Assembly: GCA_032622095.1 (NCBI GenBank)
Contig: CP136065.1
Coordinates: forward strand, 63,781,094-63,845,093
From: Siphonodentalium dalli
Lineage: Eukaryota > Mollusca > Scaphopoda > Gadilida > Siphonodentaliidae
Reading direction: 5' to 3'
Length of the DNA: 64,000 nt
Shown here piece by piece: positions 1 to 10,840 of the stretch. The notes under the pieces are model-generated. The model searched no databases. It saw only the letters and a program-made list of their open reading frames with translations, and was not told the DNA's origin. A program made the translations under genes and the position numbers. Numbering within the stretch: the first letter of the stretch is position 1; each line of letters starts with the position of its first letter.

Positions 1-807
1 ATATGGACACATCAAAAAGCGAAGAAAGGTGTACCTTTGAATTGTTTTTGTGGTAATATTTAAATTAGATAAAATTCGGAAAGATGTTGAAATTGTGTCA
101 GTACGTCATATGTTTCATACATGTCATTGATATCTATTTGTTAGGGTTCGTCATATTGCCATGTTTTCAGACATTTGAAATATTGATGTATTAGATATGT
201 GAGATGTATTTTGGAATTCATATATTTTTGGACATGTTATTTGACACAAACTTACTAACCAACTCTGCCACTACGGGAACGCCATCCTGGGGGTGATACA
301 ACAATATTATGCGGAGCGTTTCTTCGCGCAACAAAGGGCGACAAAACCATTAATTTTCAATTAGATCGTTGCCGTTGATTTGACGTTGTCAGTAAGGTTG
401 CATTTTAATGAAAACTGAGTGTTTGAATTTCTCGAAAATAGCAAATGATAGAAATATCTGATTTACACCACAGATTACCCGTGTCAAATCAACCGTTTTA
501 ATGGTCTAAAAATAGCCACATGTTCTGTCCAAACTTATAGAACATAATTGAGGGAACATTGTTTCCCAGAACAGAAGCTCATATGGACTGTTCTATCTAG
601 CAGAATTTATTATTGTATGCCCCCGAATTTATGCAGAAAGAACAGGGAAGAGAGAATCTTTAATTATTTCACCTTTGGGGGGGGGGGCAAGGGTGGCATT
701 CCCGCAGTGACATTGTGACACCCGGTATGTACACGGATATAATCTCACAGACAGGAGTGCAACTATACACTTAGTGAAGTCTTCATGTTACACGTATGTT
801 CCTCAAG
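1..807. other. non-coding, nothing recognised
   Basis: No exon with supporting splice sites or long open frame was seen on either strand. A short run of G near 678 is the only simple-sequence feature. It may be intron or upstream DNA of the membrane-protein gene whose exons begin at 7877. Confidence 0.5.
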
Positions 808-1206
808 CCTTGAAATAGTGTGCCTGTCATTTGCAGAATGGGGTCCCCTGAGGATGAATTTAGTGACGCTATCCCGCATAGCGGGCTAGCGTCACCAAAT
901 TCACCGTCTGGGAATCTCATTGGAGACCTATGATCAGAGTGAAGTTATCGGGTTGAAGTTGGTGATGTTCACACATTAGTCACCTCGATTATGCAAATTA
1001 GGAGATATAGAAACTGAACAGAATGGCAAAAGTAACTAAAAACAATGTTAATTTGAGACTATAGATACTTCAAAGAAGATTAGGCATAAGCAGAATGAGG
1101 TCACCCAATGGTGAATTTGGTGCTGCTAGAGCGATGTGCGGGATAGCGTCATTAAATTAACCCTATGTGGACCTCATTCTGCAAATGACAGAACACTATT
1201 TCAAGG
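808..1206. repeat. MITE family G, copy 1
   Basis: A ~400-bp element with ~30-bp terminal inverted repeats: the left end CCTTGAAATAGTGTGCCTG is mirrored by the right end ending CACTATTTCAAGG. The subterminal GTCATTTGCAGAATG is also mirrored (CATTCTGCAAATGAC). A related copy lies at 15236-15667, so the two copies bracket the membrane-protein exons. No coding capacity; I could not define a target-site duplication. Confidence 0.75.
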
Positions 1207-2326
1207 ATTGATGTTCCCACTAAGTTACACCGTGTATGAAAAATGTATTCAGGGTTCCAGAGCTAATATTTTAACCCAGTAGATGTGAGTTGTCGTTATT
1301 GTACAAGTGTGAAGTATCTCAATGGCTATGAATTGTAAAAACAACACAATGACAGCGACTGGCAATCTCGTGACTCACCCTACCGTCAGATGATCATATA
1401 CATGTAATATACACAGAAGTCTGAAGTGTGAAGTTGTCGGATCTATACATAGTTAATATCCGTGGCTCCTGTCGATGACTATATCCAGTGAACAGCGGGA
1501 GTTGTTGACCTTTGATCGGGTCAAATACTAATCCACCTGCACCTGAGGTATGTTCTGACTCAAAAGTGGTATCACAGAGAAGTGGCAACAGGGGAGGGGT
1601 GTCACTCCCAGCATTGGTCAAAATGTACGACAGTTGGACATTTCATGCTTGAACCAACGCTAGTTGAAAATTTCAGAGAAAAGCAGATCGAAATTGGTTC
1701 GCCAGTTTGAATTTCCAACCGATATCTAGTGTATTGTGGGTGGTTGGTAAGGACAAATGTGTGTTGACCAGCCTGTCATTGTCTGTTGAAAAATGTTCAC
1801 CATGAGTTGGTGTGGGGTGAGAGTTTCACCGTGAGACACACTCTAAGAGTGCACCACATCTCGATATTTAAATAAAAGGCATTACCACTATTGAGTCAGA
1901 TATACCATACTCCATTCTCGCTTTATGCGCTAACCTCTAAGGTTATCAATTCCTTAAGATCCTGTGCTAATCATTCGCTAACCATTTATATTCTCCCAGG
2001 TGTCCGATGGAATATACGGGCGAGAGATGCCAAATAAGAGATTTCGATTTTACATTGTTGGAAAAATACAAAAGTATGTATGAGAAAATATTAGATTGGA
2101 ATTTCATTTCCAAAAAAAAACGCATGTTCATTTTATCCCGGAATTTAACATCGTGTTGACAGTACCTACATGTATGCGACAATCTATTTCCGATAGCGCC
2201 ACGCAGTCCTCTCGCAAAATCTACGGCATTACCATATTTTCCTGCGTTGGACATGTAGATGTTTTTATTTATGAAAGCCGTTTGCAAACTTTAACAACTT
2301 GTTGCTTTTACGAATCATCTAAGGGT
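1207..2326. other. non-coding, no gene supported
   Basis: Open frames on both strands are short and overlap one another, without splice sites or domain signatures. A 75-codon minus-strand frame at 1394-1621 is the most protein-like, but nothing in it is recognisable. Confidence 0.45.
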
Positions 2327-2738
2327 ACGTTCATACGCTGGCAAGTTTGCACGGTATGTTCTTGCGGGCATTTCGTCATAGAAAACCACGTCGTGCCAGA
2401 ATATGAACGGAAATATGCACAAAACATGTATCATTACCAAAGCGAACTGCATGAGAAGTAAAATTTATGTAGTTCAACTTGTAACGGTGCTACTTAATTT
2501 GCCTACAAATACCTGTATGATTTATTCTTGCGAGATAATTGCATGTTATTTACAGGCAAATTCCGGTAGCATCGCTACAGGTAGAACTACATAGATTATA
2601 CTTCTAATGTAGTTAGCTGTGGTACAGATGCACTGTATATGTGCTCGTTTCCGTTCATATTCTGGCACCATGTCGTTTTCTACGACAAAATGCCTGCAAA
2701 CCATACCGTGCAAACTTGCCAGTGTATGAACGTACCAT
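2327..2738. repeat. inverted-repeat DNA element (family H)
   Basis: Long imperfect terminal inverted repeats: the left end GGTACGTTCATACGCTGGCA is mirrored at the right end, which finishes GTATGAACGTACC. The arms stay similar for more than 100 bases inward (TGCACGGTATG and CCAGAATATGAACGG are both mirrored). This is a fold-back-shaped MITE. The overlapping open frames here are only products of the palindrome. A looser relative may be the element at 19002-19307. Confidence 0.75.
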
Positions 2739-2930
2739 AAGAATACAAATGTGTATTTTCTGTTTCTTAGAGTGACACAAGGCACTCGCAGTGGGTAAAT
2801 AGAAATAATATAAGTAGAAAAAATATAGAAGTTTGTAAAAACATCACCACTATAAGAACATGGAGAAATAGATCAACTTTGTTTCATAACTATTAGCAAT
2901 AGTTCTCCAATAACGACATTTATTGTGTTG

Positions 2931-3041
2931 AAACCATTGTTATGTAAAGACAACGGTTACCGTGATATCGCCGCTAATCGTGTGGAAACCATTGTTATGT
3001 AAAGACAACGGTTACCGTGATATCGCCGCTAATCGTGTGGA
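2931..3041. repeat. near-perfect tandem duplication, ~57-bp unit, two copies
   Basis: The block starting GAAACCATTGTTATGTAAAG and ending GCCGCTAATCGTGTG occurs twice head to tail with essentially no differences, so it is recent. Confidence 0.9.
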
Positions 3042-3127
3042 AAGCTAAAATATTTTAGTCTGAATATGATTTTCAGAAACATTTTCGCTGCTTTAACCTT
3101 TTCCAATTTTTACCATCAAGTTTTGAT

Positions 3128-3465
3128 TAAAGGGGGACCCTACCCTAAATCCGGCCATTTGTGGGAACGTCTCCTTTTATACTCAACAGACTATATGCAA
3201 CACATGAATGAATATGAGCCAGATAATACACTCATGTGTTCTATGAACGATTCAAACAACATGGTAATTATAATGAAAATGAATTGATGACTCCAGCCAT
3301 TTATTCATTTTCATTGTAATTACCATGTTGTTTGAATCGTTCATAGAGCACACAAGTGTATTTTTGCACCAATCCATGGCTCAAATTCAATCATTTGTTG
3401 CATTTATTCTATTGAGTATAAAAGGAGGTGGTCCCATAAATGGCCAGATTTAAACTGTGGTATCT
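3128..3465. repeat. long hairpin element (family K)
   Basis: A ~340-bp palindrome. The inner arms match almost perfectly around about 3290 (AACATGGTAATTATAATG versus CATTGTAATTACCATGTT; GAACGATTCAAACAACATGG mirrored). The outer arms match more loosely: the left contains CGGCCATTTGTGGGA and TCCTTTTATACTCAA, the right TTGAGTATAAAAGGA and CCCATAAATGGCC. It resembles a MITE nested in element L. Confidence 0.8.
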
Positions 3466-4198
3466 CATTGGACTAGTTGGACTTGTATCGGTAATTCCGA
3501 TGTAATACTTTAATGTTTACTTAATAATGGTTTTGAGATGCGAAATGTCCTTTTTGAAGAGTTATTAATAATGAAAATAAGAAAAACTATTTTTCACGTA
3601 TGTTTTACAGACTTTTATATAAAAAATATGTTATTTCGCACGAACCCTCTTCGAAGGCCTTAATCTCCTTTAACTCTAATTGTGTGTCAGCGTACATCTA
3701 ACCAACATGGCAACCAATTTACCACCATAAAAACTATTTCTATCGCACGCGGCTATGGGGATTGCACTGTTTTCATTGAGATATATACAAACGCTTCCAT
3801 ATACTTCTCGCTTCTGAACTTTGCGGTCATTTTCTGAAACATTATATATGCTTTGACCTTTTCTAATGTTCAGTTTCATGATTCAGTCATCTTATTTGGG
3901 AGCACTATTGATCGTAACAGTAAGGGTAGCGTATATAGAGACAACACTACTATTACTACAGTTAATGTTTACAAAACATTTGTTTGAACGCTCGACATCG
4001 CGTTATTGGAGAATAATTTATTATGAAATAAAAAACAAAGATAAATCTATTTCCCCTCGCTCTTCTGAAGGATGGTGAATCTACAGACTTGTATTATTTT
4101 TACCCACTGCGACGGTCTTCCATCCTTTAAACACATCGCCCATAATCCTTATAGCTTATCCAAGAATATTCCTCATTTCGACGTCCCTGCCTCCGCAA

Positions 4199-4472
4199 TT
4201 AACCATTCTATGACTGGAGCTTCCTGAAATTTTGCGAAAACCCTGTGCCAATGCTTTCTCTTATATATGGGTGTCTCCCATGGGGAGCCTCGCGTGTATA
4301 AGAGAATTGCACTGGCCTAACAATATTTACCTTGACCTTGTAAGCCAGTGAATTCTCTTATATGCGAGGCCCCCTATGGAAGACTCGCTCATATAAGAGA
4401 CTGCACTGGCACAGGGTCTTTAATGCTACACCAGCGCAGCTCCCGTCATGAATCCCGTCATTAAAGGGTTAA
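4199..4472. mobile_element. TTAA-flanked MITE family A, copy A1
   Basis: It begins at TTAA followed by a slightly decayed CCATTCTATGACTGGAGC and ends ..AAAGGG then TTAA. Termini of this kind (CCCTTT..AAAGGG with TTAA duplicated) are characteristic of piggyBac-type transposons. The interior holds two hairpin cassettes containing GCATTCTCTTATAT and TATATAAGAGA, separated by a linker containing CTAACAATATTTACCTTGAC. Non-autonomous, no coding capacity. Confidence 0.8.
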
Positions 4473-4745
4473 CTCAGGGCCGGGAACATAAACGTCATAA
4501 TTTTCTCGAACATTGCGACAAGTTGTCTCAAATCGAAGTGATGTCTTTATAAATAACTCGACCAAAATACAGCGAATAAGCTATGTATCAATTTTCACCA
4601 ACTCACTGTGAATCGCGTCCCCATATACATATATATCTGTTGAGAAGATATAAGTGTTCAAGTGGCTTGGGTCATAATTTTTCGAGGTTGTGAAATTTGA
4701 ACGCCAGAATCTCATCCAAAACAAATCTGTTTGATACCATTGTTT

Positions 4746-5007
4746 TTAACCCTTTCATGACTGGAACTTCCTGAAATTTTGCGAAAACCCTGTGCCAATG
4801 CATTCTCTTATATATACCAGTCGCCCATAGGGCGCCTCGCATATATAAGAGAATGCATTGGCCTAACAATATTTACCGTGACCTTGTAAGCCATGCATTC
4901 TCTTATATATGCGAGGCTTCCTATGGGAGACTGGCATATTTAAGATAATTCACTGGCGCAGGATCGTTAATGCTGCACCAGCGCAGCTCCAGTCATGAAA
5001 GGGTTAA
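4746..5007. mobile_element. TTAA-flanked MITE family A, copy A2
   Basis: One of the better-preserved copies: TTAA, then CCCTTTCATGACTGGAACTT, and at the other end CTCCAGTCATGAAAGGG then TTAA. Two hairpin cassettes lie inside (about 4795-4862 and 4891-4954), with the family linker between them. It lies ~270 bp from A1 in the same orientation. Confidence 0.88.
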
Positions 5008-5110
5008 GTATCCGAGATGAGTTGTTGGGTAGCTCATTAGTATAACAGCTTGCTGATGTTTCTGGAAAATATAGGGGGAAAACGAATGTTGAAATTACCA
5101 ATCGTGATAT

Positions 5111-5210
5111 CTTGCCGCCATTTTTTAGCAAATTATGACGTATATTCCTGGTCCTGTAATTGTAAACTTTGCTTTGCGAATTCTTTCTATAAGCAGTATT
5201 TTAAAAAATC
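5111..5210 (+). pseudogene. weak candidate: Cys-loop receptor-like exon fragment
   Basis: After an acceptor-like 'ccattttttag', one frame reads PGPVIVNFALRILSISSI. This resembles the N-terminal ligand-binding region of glycine/GABA-type Cys-loop channel subunits, where a G-P-V-x-V stretch is followed by an S-I-S-S-I/L stretch. A neighbouring frame just before it reads LANYDVY, like the preceding family motif, so a frameshift would be needed to join them. The expected downstream motif (M-D-F/Y then R-Q-x-W) is absent. The likeness covers only ~25 residues and could be chance. Confidence 0.2.
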
Positions 5211-5635
5211 CCTCAGAGCTCATCAAAGATGGTCTATCTCTTCCTATAACAAGTTTTATATTGTTTCCTGGGTATACAATAATAAATATGAATCGAAGAC
5301 CCCTGTCCGCAAACACTGCTATCAATTAATATTATTTTATTTCGAATTTTCTGGTATACTTTATACATGCAATCAATTTGGGACAGTTTACCGCTCGCGT
5401 TCGTTTGGAGCGTATCGTGCGGCATAACTCTATCTAAAATTGTATTCTAAAAATAGTAATATGTCCCACTTGATTATCGCATCACATAAGAAAATATCGA
5501 TATAAAATCAATTTTAATTTATAGAAGCGTTTCCGGACAGGTGTATTCGACACATATATATTATTTTATAACCAGGAAACCATGGAAACTATATAAAATA
5601 TGTGCAGGAAGAGATATGCCATCTTTATTATTGCA

Positions 5636-5840
5636 ATAATCAAAGATTGTAGTTTTATTCAAATCATGTATGTCAGCAAAGATTGGTGGTGTTATGAGCT
5701 AACGTGGTATACAATACTTATAGTTTATCCATCTTTCAATCAAAGATTATAGTTTTATGCAAATCATGTAAGTCAGCAAAGAGTTACGGTGTTATGCGCT
5801 GTATAAAGTGGTAGACAGTACTTACTGTTTATCGATTTTT
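5636..5840. repeat. imperfect direct duplication, ~110-bp spacing
   Basis: AATCAAAGATTGTAGTTTTA through GTCAGCAAAGA at about 5638-5680 recurs at about 5748-5785 with a few changes. The sequence following each (GTGTTATG.GCT, then TATAC/TATAAAGTGG and ..AGTACTTA-like) also matches. No gene is seen around it. Confidence 0.75.
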
Positions 5841-6198
5841 CTTTCCAAAATAATAGAGAAGACAATACATCTAGATTTGAAATATAGCTGCAGAGAAATT
5901 AGAATTTTCGTTTCTTAAAGTTGCCTCCGATTTGTCACCATTAGTAAAAATGTTCTAAGTTAATTTGAACCGTACTATCATCAGCATTCGTTTGTCATAA
6001 GCATCGCGCAAAATACAAAAATAATTAATCATTGACAATGCTCTCTATTATATACCGCTGCTGGGCGACCGAAACATGTACGCTCTTTATAATAGATAGT
6101 CATTCAAAACGTGTTAAAACTTCCTCTTTTCATAGTCGATGTTTGGCAACAAAACCTCCTAACAATGGGTCCATGTGTCCGATCTAATTCTTTTTTGG

Positions 6199-6443
6199 TA
6201 TAGCCCTTCCATGATTTTGAAAAAAAACCTGTGACAATGCATTCTCTTATATATGCGAGTCTCACATAGGGGGCCTCAGATATATGTGAGAATACATTGA
6301 ACAATATTTACCTTGACCTTGTAAGCCAGTGCATTCTCTCATATATGGGAGGCTCCCTATTGGACACTCGCATATATAAGAGAATATACTGGCACGGGAT
6401 CTTTAATGTTGCGCCATTGCAGCTCCCGTCATGAAAGGATATA
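6199..6443. mobile_element. MITE family A, copy A3 (degenerate ends)
   Basis: The ends read TATAGCCCTTCCATGA and TCATGAAAGGATATAA. The family CCCTTTCATGA/TCATGAAAGGG termini are recognisable but the flanking TTAA is now TATA-like. Two hairpin cassettes with the standard linker are present, the first with mutated arms. Confidence 0.75.
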
Positions 6444-6830
6444 AGACCTACAGATGGTAGTTTTATTGTGCCAGATCGGACATGGAATCTTTAAAAACAA
6501 CTGCAAATTATGCTGCGCTTCGATCGTCGCGTTTAGTTGTACCTTAAAGATGACCTGTCCGATTTGACACCATAAATCCACCAAGATGTACGTTTTTAAT
6601 ACCAGAAAATAACTATCCCGGACCCATGAGCCCATAAACAGAAGGTTTTGATGGCCAGATATCGACTCTCAAAATAGAAAAGTTTTAGCACGTTTTGAAT
6701 TATTGCCAGCAAGCAAAAATCCAATGATCGTATCTTATAAAGAGCGTCGATGATAACGTCACCTAAAGCAGCATACAATAAAGAGCGTTATCAATTATGA
6801 GCTTATGCAGTGGTCGTTTTCTACGTATAT

Positions 6831-7028
6831 GTCTTGTCACTGAGTCGCGGCCATATTGGATCCATCCATCCCCGTTCCGGTCAAAGTTCTAGAGTAGTAT
6901 TCCATATATGGAATTCGTGAATATTCAAAAGATCCATATATGTAATGCTACTCTAGAACATTGACCTGTAGCACTAACACTGGAACTGGGGTGGGTGGAT
7001 CTATATGGCCGCGACTCAGTGATAAGAC
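6831..7028. repeat. MITE with ~40-bp inverted repeats (family M)
   Basis: The left arm GTCACTGAGTCGCGGCCATA with CCATCCATCCCC is mirrored by GGGGTGGGTGG and TATGGCCGCGACTCAGTGA on the right. The centre holds a second small inverted repeat (TTCTAGAGTAG / CTACTCTAGAA). A compact non-coding palindrome. Confidence 0.85.
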
Positions 7029-7039
7029 GTATTACTTAT

Positions 7040-7575
7040 GGATAATTCGGGAGGGGGGGGGGTGGAAAAAAAGTTTTTTCCGGGCATGTATGCCGGGGTG
7101 GGTGGGTGGACCAACAAACAATTTTTTCCGCAACTCAAAAATATTTTTCCTGCAAGTCTTTTTGACTGTTTTTGCAATCAGTTTGGCTTAAAACACATCT
7201 ATATGTCAATATTAACATAAATGACCAATTTCATGATGATCAGACAAACAGTATAGCCTGTAGCCCATGCTAATGGATGAATTTTGAAATCCAAGATGGC
7301 TGCTGGCAGCCATGTTTTTTTTGGACCGAATGACCCCAAAATGACTTGTTCCTATTTACATGTCAATGTTAACATCCATGACTAATAGTATGAACATAAA
7401 TTCATATACAGCTGTTTACAGTGAATTTCCCCCCACGAATCTCTGTGTTAGTGTTAAACGGGGGGGGGGGGGGGTGTCAAAAATTGGTCGGAAAAAAACT
7501 GCCGAAAACGGAACAAATTTGGACGCGGGGGGTGGGTGGGTCCCAACAAGATTTTTTCTGACTACCCCTGGATAA
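7040..7575. repeat. G-run-rich low-complexity repeat, two related blocks
   Basis: Blocks at about 7048-7150 and 7455-7575 each contain long G runs followed by A/T runs and 'gggtgggtgg'. A related C-rich inverse block lies at 42240-42425. The frames here are compositional artefacts. Confidence 0.6.
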
Positions 7576-7876
7576 TTGTGTATTTTTCCACAATGCCTGT
7601 GCCATACGAATGATACTCATTTGAAGTATATGTCATTTTATTTTTTGCGCGAAAATCTGAAAATTGGCTTTGGAAATTTTGTCAAATTTGATGTCAAAGC
7701 GGACCGGACATTTTTAATTGATTTTAAATCTATTTAAAGCGCGATACACAATAGTTAACTATTCCATGAAACATGAGTGCGTTTGAATTTTAGTTGCATT
7801 ATGTAAGTACTGTTGTATTCATATCCAATATTCGGCTTTCGTATTTGTAATCAATGTCCGTGTTTATCTTTTTCAG

Positions 7877-7979
7877 CTCAAATTAAATTAGAAAAAGACC
7901 GTACATTGATCATCATAGGAATCGTCATCGGTATATTAGTGCTCATCGCAATATTCATCTCCTCTTACTTCCTGGCAAA
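7877..7979 (+). CDS. membrane protein, transmembrane exon (partial gene)
   Basis: A 103-nt exon between acceptor 'tctttttcag' and donor GTGAGT. It begins with the last two bases of a split codon and ends with two bases of the next. The 33 complete codons read QIKLEKDRTL, then a hydrophobic helix of about 20 residues (IIIGIVIGILVLIAIFISS), then YFLA. The next exon supplies a strongly basic stretch, so the topology is type I with the C-terminus inside the cell. This phase-1 entry is common for exons following extracellular modules. No extracellular exon was found in 1-7876, so the ectodomain lies upstream or was missed. The protein family is not identified. The exon itself is well supported by phase and composition. 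Confidence 0.85.
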
Positions 7980-8484
7980 GTGAGTATATCCAAACCAAGT
8001 TTGTCAGTTTCGTGTTCATGGAGCTTAGAGTGAGCAGCCATACGTTGCAAGTAGAGGTTGGGCGACACACGCAGCCAAAATACTTACAAGAAACGCATTT
8101 GTAAAAATGTGAAGCAAAATAATTTGAAACCAAGAACTCTTTATAATGAGATATGCGGAATATGACTGTCTGCGGACAAAAAATCACCAAACAATTTTTG
8201 CAAACTTCAAAAATAAAAGTTCATATTCCTCATGAAGGCTGAAAACACGCGATCATTTGTAATCTGGTCCGTAACATGGTTAGGCAGTTTTCCGCAAACA
8301 ATTAACAATATATAATGTTATCAATACATGTTCAATTGTTCTATATATATTTTACAAGAAGTTGTCTTGACTTGTGTTAAAATGCTATATGACAACAGCC
8401 ACGCGTGGGTGTATTTTGTCAATAAATGTTATATGTTATGTTATGCTAGCCAGATTTCGTTAAATTTCTCAAAATTTCCCTCCT

Positions 8485-8732
8485 TTAACCCTTTGAGTGC
8501 CAGGTCGATTTTTGTATCAACCCATATACCCTGTGCCAATGCATTATCTTATATATGCGAGTCGACCATAGGTCGCCTCGCATATATAAGAGAATGCATT
8601 GGCCTAACAATTTTTATTTTTATTTTAATTTTTTTTTTACAATTTTAATATATTTTATTATATTCTTTAACAGACTTATTGTGTAGTAAGTTTAGGGCCG
8701 ATTAGATCGGCCCCTGGCAATCAAAGGGATAA
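8485..8732. mobile_element. TTAA-type MITE family B, copy B1 (short form)
   Basis: TTAA then CCCTTTGAGTGCCAGG at the left. The right end reads GATCGGCCCCTGGCAATCAAAGGG followed by ATAA (mutated TTAA). One hairpin cassette (about 8535-8605) with the CGACCATAGGTCG tip follows the left end. It lies in the intron after the transmembrane exon. The long right-hand body of full copies (see B2) is missing. Confidence 0.85.
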
Positions 8733-9192
8733 TCACGGGTGTCGGCGTATAATGACGGGAAGTTCTTGCTCCTTTTAGTACGTGTTTTCGACCAGAGTAG
8801 TCGACGTTTCCGACTATAGACGCTTACTAAACATATATAATTCAGAATACCGTGGGCAAGCGTTAACTAGATATTAATTAGCACAACATCCCGACCACTG
8901 ATACGCTGAAAGTCAAATGGTTGCTTTATTATAAAATTCTGAATCGGTCAATCATCTGAAGTTATAAAATTAATGATGGTTATTATTTCCAAACGCCCTT
9001 TTATTAACCCTGTTGTGAAGAGACAATTGTAAACTGGTATCATCCAATGAATTGCAACCAGTTTCTACCATTAATAACCAATATCGATACCATTTAATTG
9101 CTCCATGAACCTTCTTACATGTATAGATAGCATGTCGAATACATGTAAATATCACATATCGTAACCATTTCTATATCAATACTCATTGACAG

Positions 9193-9275
9193 TTCCCATA
9201 GGAAATGTTCAGATAATAAGTTCAACAAACGACCATATGTAGGTCGGTTGTTGAACTTATTATCTGAACATTTCG
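9193..9275. repeat. perfect hairpin (family E, copy 1)
   Basis: GAAATGTTCAGATAATAAG on the left is mirrored exactly by CTTATTATCTGAACATTTC on the right, with TTCAACAAACGACC / GGTCGGTTGTTGAA inside and a short loop. Related copies: 16345-16490, 28905-29005, 61460-61548. Confidence 0.9.
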
Positions 9276-9358
9276 CTGCAATAACTGGGACTCCTTCTGT
9301 ACTTGTATTATATATTGATTGCTTAATTATCCTGTAATCCCAATCAAATGAATAATAG

Positions 9359-9470
9359 GGAACTGAAAGCTTTCCAGTGAATGGCAACAAGCCATATTAC
9401 CGACTAAATCCTGAAGTTACCCATAATTCTGCTGTAGTTAAGGAGTCGATTATTTAGGACATTACTGTAT
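9359..9470. repeat. right half of MITE family F
   Basis: It matches the right arm of the complete copy at 24211-24400 (CCATAATTCTGCTGTAGTTA, ending CATTACTGTA). Its left arm is missing, and family E sequence lies where it would be expected to begin. Confidence 0.75.
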
Positions 9471-9520
9471 ATAAACGGTTAAAATATCCGAAACTAAACC
9501 TTCATTAAACACCATTTAAG

Positions 9521-9665
9521 GAAAAGGCGAGAAGAATTCTACAAGCGAAGGGAAGAAAAGAGGAGATTGGCAAGTTACATTCCAGATGCCATCCGACTCT
9601 TGGATGACACAGATGGTAAAGCACGCCCGAATCCAATAATACCACTCAGGCCGTCAAGACACTCG
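9521..9665 (+). CDS. membrane protein, juxtamembrane exon
   Basis: A 145-nt exon after 'caccatttaag' and before donor GTAAGT. Its first base completes the AAG codon left open by the transmembrane exon. The 48 codons then read KRREEFYKRREEKRRLASYI and continue to a loosely acidic DDTD and PNPIIPLRPSRHS, ending in phase 0. Ten Arg/Lys within ~16 residues directly after the helix is a classic stop-transfer/inner-leaflet signal and confirms the orientation. The exon end is compatible with the phase-0 exon at 13945. Family B1, a hairpin and half of a family F MITE occupy the 1.5-kb intron before it. Confidence 0.85.
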
Positions 9666-9684
9666 GTAAGTTCTCTGGGTGGGA

Positions 9685-9780
9685 CATGTGGTAAAATAGG
9701 CCCAAAATCCAATGATACCACCCAAGCAGCGAAAATACCCTAAACAGAGAGTCAAGACACTGCCAAGTTAACATCGCCGG
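9685..9780 (+). pseudogene. decayed partial duplicate of the juxtamembrane exon
   Basis: Just downstream of the exon's donor, the sequence again reads GGTAAAATAGG, CCAAAATCCAATGATACCAC, and later GTCAAGACACTGCCAAGTTA. This matches the exon's 3' end (GGTAAAGCACG, CCGAATCCAATAATACCACT, GTCAAGACACTCGGTAAGTT) with substitutions and an insertion. The donor is destroyed (GCCAAGTT) and the frame is broken. It looks like an old tandem duplication of the exon 3' border. Confidence 0.65.
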
Positions 9781-10299
9781 CTGAGACTTACATACTTGCT
9801 ACAGGGACATGGCTAGATGGTGTCCACCTTGAAATGTGCAAATGCAGCCCGCCCACCCCTCCTAAACCAGACCAAAAACTCCCAGGTTCACGATATTACA
9901 TTTACATCCTTGGGTTGGAACTTTCCAACTGGTACCTCAAGCTTTCCCATTTTTTTTCGAAATTTTCAACCTGACACCCCACTAATGTTGGAAAATTTCT
10001 AACTGATGGCCATTTCAGACCAATATTTTGAACAAAATTAGAAAATTTGCTAAAGTTTGTCTAAACAACAATTCCCCACTCATTATTGGTTTTAAAATCC
10101 AATCTGTGTAAGATTTCCAACTAATATTACCAGGCATAGATTTCCAACTATTGAAACTTTTGGCCAAAATTGGGTGTGGGTAGAAAACCCCACCCCCTGT
10201 TTCACATCCCTGCTTGTTAGTGGCAGCCTCGTCCATCAGGACGTGCAAAGACCCATCACGTGGATTCCCCATTCACTGTAGGAGAGATAAAGAGAGAAT
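9781..10299. other. intron sequence, no gene seen
   Basis: Several phrases recur loosely ('ttccaact', 'ggaaaattt', 'ccaacta'), suggesting an old repeat. No exon is supported on either strand. Confidence 0.4.
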
Positions 10300-10390
10300 T
10301 TAACCCTTCCATGACTTGAGCTTCATGAAATGTTGCGAAAACCCTGTGCCAATACATTCACCAGCGCAGCTCCCGTCATAAAAGGGTTAA
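10300..10390. mobile_element. MITE family A, internally deleted copy A4
   Basis: Only 91 bp. TTAA + CCCTTCCATGACTTGAGCTT, the first part of the left arm (..GCGAAAACCCTGTGCCAAT), then directly the right terminus CAGCGCAGCTCCCGTCAT..AAAGGG + TTAA. Both hairpin cassettes are gone but both TTAA sites remain. Confidence 0.85.
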
Positions 10391-10744
10391 AGGAGGTAAC
10401 AGAAATTTCCGGTTTCACCCAAAATTCATTGAATGTTTTGTCTGACAACAGTTACTGTAGGTTGACATTGTTCTCGGTTTATTAAGGTTTCTTATTGGTT
10501 TGGTCAATTATAGCATACATACGTATACGGGCAGGCAATGTAGACCGGAGTATACCACAAATTCATAACAGCCAGAGTTTTAAACAAATCACGCAGCACA
10601 TTTATCCTTATATTATGGGTTGTGTAGATTTTTTGAGCATTATAAGAAAATGACACACGAGAGAAGCCATTCCATTGTCCATTTTTGTATCACGTTTAAT
10701 TATTTTCTTTTTTAATTTATCAATCTTTTATCATTCTGTTCAAG

Positions 10745-10840
10745 GCAACTCAAACAGTGGAATCTTCGTTCGGCACGGGTATTTTCAGTTCTAGATTTAT
10801 CCCACTCAAAAACAATTTAGTTAAAATTAACCCAATATAA
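10745..10840 (+). CDS. duplicate/alternative tail exon candidate
   Basis: The stretch 10722-10780 resembles the acceptor and start of the tail exon at 13945. Both have an 'aatctttt.tcattctgtt' tract before the AG, followed by GGAACCCAAACAGTTGAG (13945) or GCAACTCAAACAGTGGAA (10745). From an AAG acceptor the same phase-0 frame reads ATQTVESSFGTG and stays open for 31 codons to TAA at 10838. If used, it would give a short-tailed isoform. The polypyrimidine tract is kept but the acceptor is AAG rather than CAG. After ~12 codons the likeness stops, so it may be a dead copy. Confidence 0.4.
   Translation, partial: ATQTVESSFGTGIFSSRFIPLKNNLVKINPI

Larger units (their letters stand above)
2890..4018. 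repeat. inverted-repeat element family L, copy 1
   Basis: The ends TTCTCCAATAACG (about 2899) and CGTTATTGGAGAA (about 4000) are mirrored. The inner motif AACCATTGTTATGTAAA is shared with a second copy at 19490-19770. The body is interrupted by a tandem duplication (2931-3041) and a separate long hairpin (3128-3465), so this is a composite. No coding region is supported. Confidence 0.55.

Noticed and set aside
1394-1621. 75-codon minus-strand frame that looks protein-like
   Set aside because: No acceptor or donor fits, and no motif was recognised.
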